Source: Marinilabiliaceae bacterium (GTDB taxonomy: Bacteria; Bacteroidota; Bacteroidia; Bacteroidales; Marinilabiliaceae). Taken from it: DNA of 7,829 nt. The stretch covers positions 1 to 7,829 of the forward strand of contig JALVBA010000218.1 in NCBI GenBank assembly GCA_027010905.1. The letters are read 5' to 3'. A program made the translations under genes and the position numbers. Each line of letters begins with the position of its first letter. The stretch's first letter is position 1. Positions 7,166-7,829 of the stretch are shown one piece after another. The notes beneath the pieces are model-generated. The model saw only the letters and a program-made list of their open reading frames with translations. It made no database searches and was not told where the DNA came from.

Positions 7166-7202
7166 CAATAACTTAACTAAGATAGTGTTTATCCCAAACT
7201 TT
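7166..7202 (-). promoter_or_regulatory. Possible promoter of the polysaccharide operon
   Basis: Two weak readings of the Bacteroidota consensus (TTTG, about 19-20 bases, TAnnTTTG) are possible on the minus strand. In one, TTTG at 7198-7195 is the -33 box and TAAGTTAT at 7175-7168 is the -7 box after 19 bases, with two mismatches. In the other, AAAGTTTG at 7202-7195 is the -7 box (seven of eight agree) with only a poor T-rich -33 about 22 bases above. Both put the start site within about 70 bases of the flippase ATG. Both overlap the dyad at 7196-7214. No transcript evidence is available. Confidence 0.25.
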
Positions 7203-7214
7203 GCAATAAAGTTT
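7196..7214. promoter_or_regulatory. 7-bp perfect dyad, candidate operator
   Basis: AAACTTT at 7196-7202 and AAAGTTT at 7208-7214 are exact reverse complements separated by GCAAT. The dyad is 76 bases above the flippase start and overlaps the TTTG at 7198-7195 that could belong to the operon promoter. Position and symmetry suit a repressor or activator site; a chance dyad in AT-rich DNA is also possible. Confidence 0.35.
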
Positions 7215-7427
7215 AAATTAAAAAGCCGTGAACTGTCGATGAAGGATATTTTTCGACTGGAGTTCCGATTGAAGAAAAGGATAATCACACCATAATTTAT
7301 TTCGTACTCCTTAATTTTAGAAGTATTAGGTGTAACTTTAACATAAAACTAACGTAATTGTAAATGTATGTGTAATTGTGTTTATATTTTATGTCACCAA
7401 CAAGGCGAAACGATGAAATATTCCCAT

Positions 7428-7713
7428 AATGGGTTAACTAAAAATAAGTAACTAAAGTTTCGCAGACGTTCAAAATGTTAAAAAACAGCAAAATATGGGA
7501 GAAAAAAGTAATATGATTATTTTGTTAATATACAGGAATAAAGTATATTAGCGAATGATAGCCAAACATAATAACCCTGCTGCAGAGAAAAGATATTAAT
7601 GGTTATACTGCAATTTTAATGGAAGATACACAGTGTGGCCATTGTATATGATTGAAAATCCGGCTCTTAGGGTGATGTTTCGCAAAACAGCAACCCGTTA
7701 GTTATAACCCATT
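7428..7713. repeat. Scattered repeated modules with inverted outer copies
   Basis: AATGGGTTAACTA at 7428-7440 returns inverted at 7699-7713 as the reverse complement of AATGGGTTATAACTA, differing by a two-base insertion. Between them GTTTCGCA occurs at 7457-7464 and 7677-7684, and AAAACAGCAA at 7482-7491 and 7684-7693, both in direct orientation; in the second copy the two modules are fused, in the first they are 17 bases apart. The arrangement resembles a degenerate small mobile element or a pair of recombination or binding sites. No target duplication and no coding capacity are seen. Confidence 0.45.
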
Positions 7714-7829
7714 GAGTTTATATGCTTTATGTTTGTTTCAATTTTAGTCCTGTTGAATATCTTTTTGATTTGATAATATTACTTACAATTAGCTATATGA
7801 AATATTGTTGCCACTACCAATTATAAGAG

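Larger units (their letters stand above)
7121..7829. other. 709-base gene-free region upstream of the flippase operon
   Basis: I find no plausible gene on either strand; all frames entering from the right edge close within about 13 codons on the minus strand. The region is strongly AT-rich. It carries the operon leader (7121-7215), with dyads at 7124-7138 and 7196-7214, and four spaced GTTA units at 7157-7177 (read on minus). Further out are a direct repeat GTAATTGT at 7354-7361 and 7372-7379, a dyad CCCAT-A-ATGGG at 7423-7433, repeated modules at 7428-7491 and 7677-7713, and ATAACC/GGTTAT at 7571-7576 and 7601-7606. It could be a regulatory region, a decayed gene or insertion scar; nothing visible decides. 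Confidence 0.55.

Noticed and set aside
7691..7713. CCCGTTAG and TTATAACCC as integron attC-like core sites
   Set aside because: Only a superficial likeness; the paired core boxes, extrahelical bases and an integrase are not visible.
7428..7713. A definite miniature transposable element
   Set aside because: The outer inverted copies differ by an indel and no target-site duplication flanks them, so I report only repeated modules.

Overview
The window looks like part of a Bacteroidota (probably Bacteroidales) chromosome. Coding sequence is moderately AT-rich, gaps are strongly AT-rich, most starts lack a clear Shine-Dalgarno, and the single outer-membrane barrel and the surface-polysaccharide proteins have the character of that phylum. 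This assignment is inferred from style; there is no rRNA or marker gene to fix it.

Layout: (1) 1-235 is a gene-free AT-rich leader with small overlapping dyads. (2) 236-919 (+) encodes a small exported beta-barrel protein. (3) 939-1814 (-) encodes a NodB-type polysaccharide deacetylase, convergent with the barrel gene and only 19 bases from it. (4) 1815-2105 is a 291-base gap holding a nested, structured inverted-repeat element. (5) 2106-7120 (-) is a tight four-gene block. In transcription order it encodes a Wzx-type flippase (7120-5666), a Wzy/WaaL-type multi-membrane polymerase (5666-4224), a family 2 glycosyltransferase (about 4294-3293) and a family 4 glycosyltransferase (3296-2106). Neighbours overlap by 1 base, 14-71 bases and 4 bases, so this is an operon with likely translational coupling. 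(6) 7121-7829 is 709 bases without a gene; it holds the operon leader, several dyads and scattered repeated modules.

How the genes fit together: the two glycosyltransferases would add sugars to a lipid-linked repeat unit in the cytoplasm, the flippase would move it across the inner membrane, and the polymerase-like protein would polymerise (or ligate) it. The deacetylase, with no visible signal peptide, could trim acetyl groups from an amino-sugar intermediate. No initiating phosphoglycosyltransferase, chain-length regulator, export channel or nucleotide-sugar gene is present, so the rest of the pathway must lie outside the window.

The protein genes are ordinary members of known families. 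I found no convincing new protein system. The least explained material is non-coding: the nested inverted repeat at 1882-2042, and the repeated modules and dyads upstream of the flippase operon.
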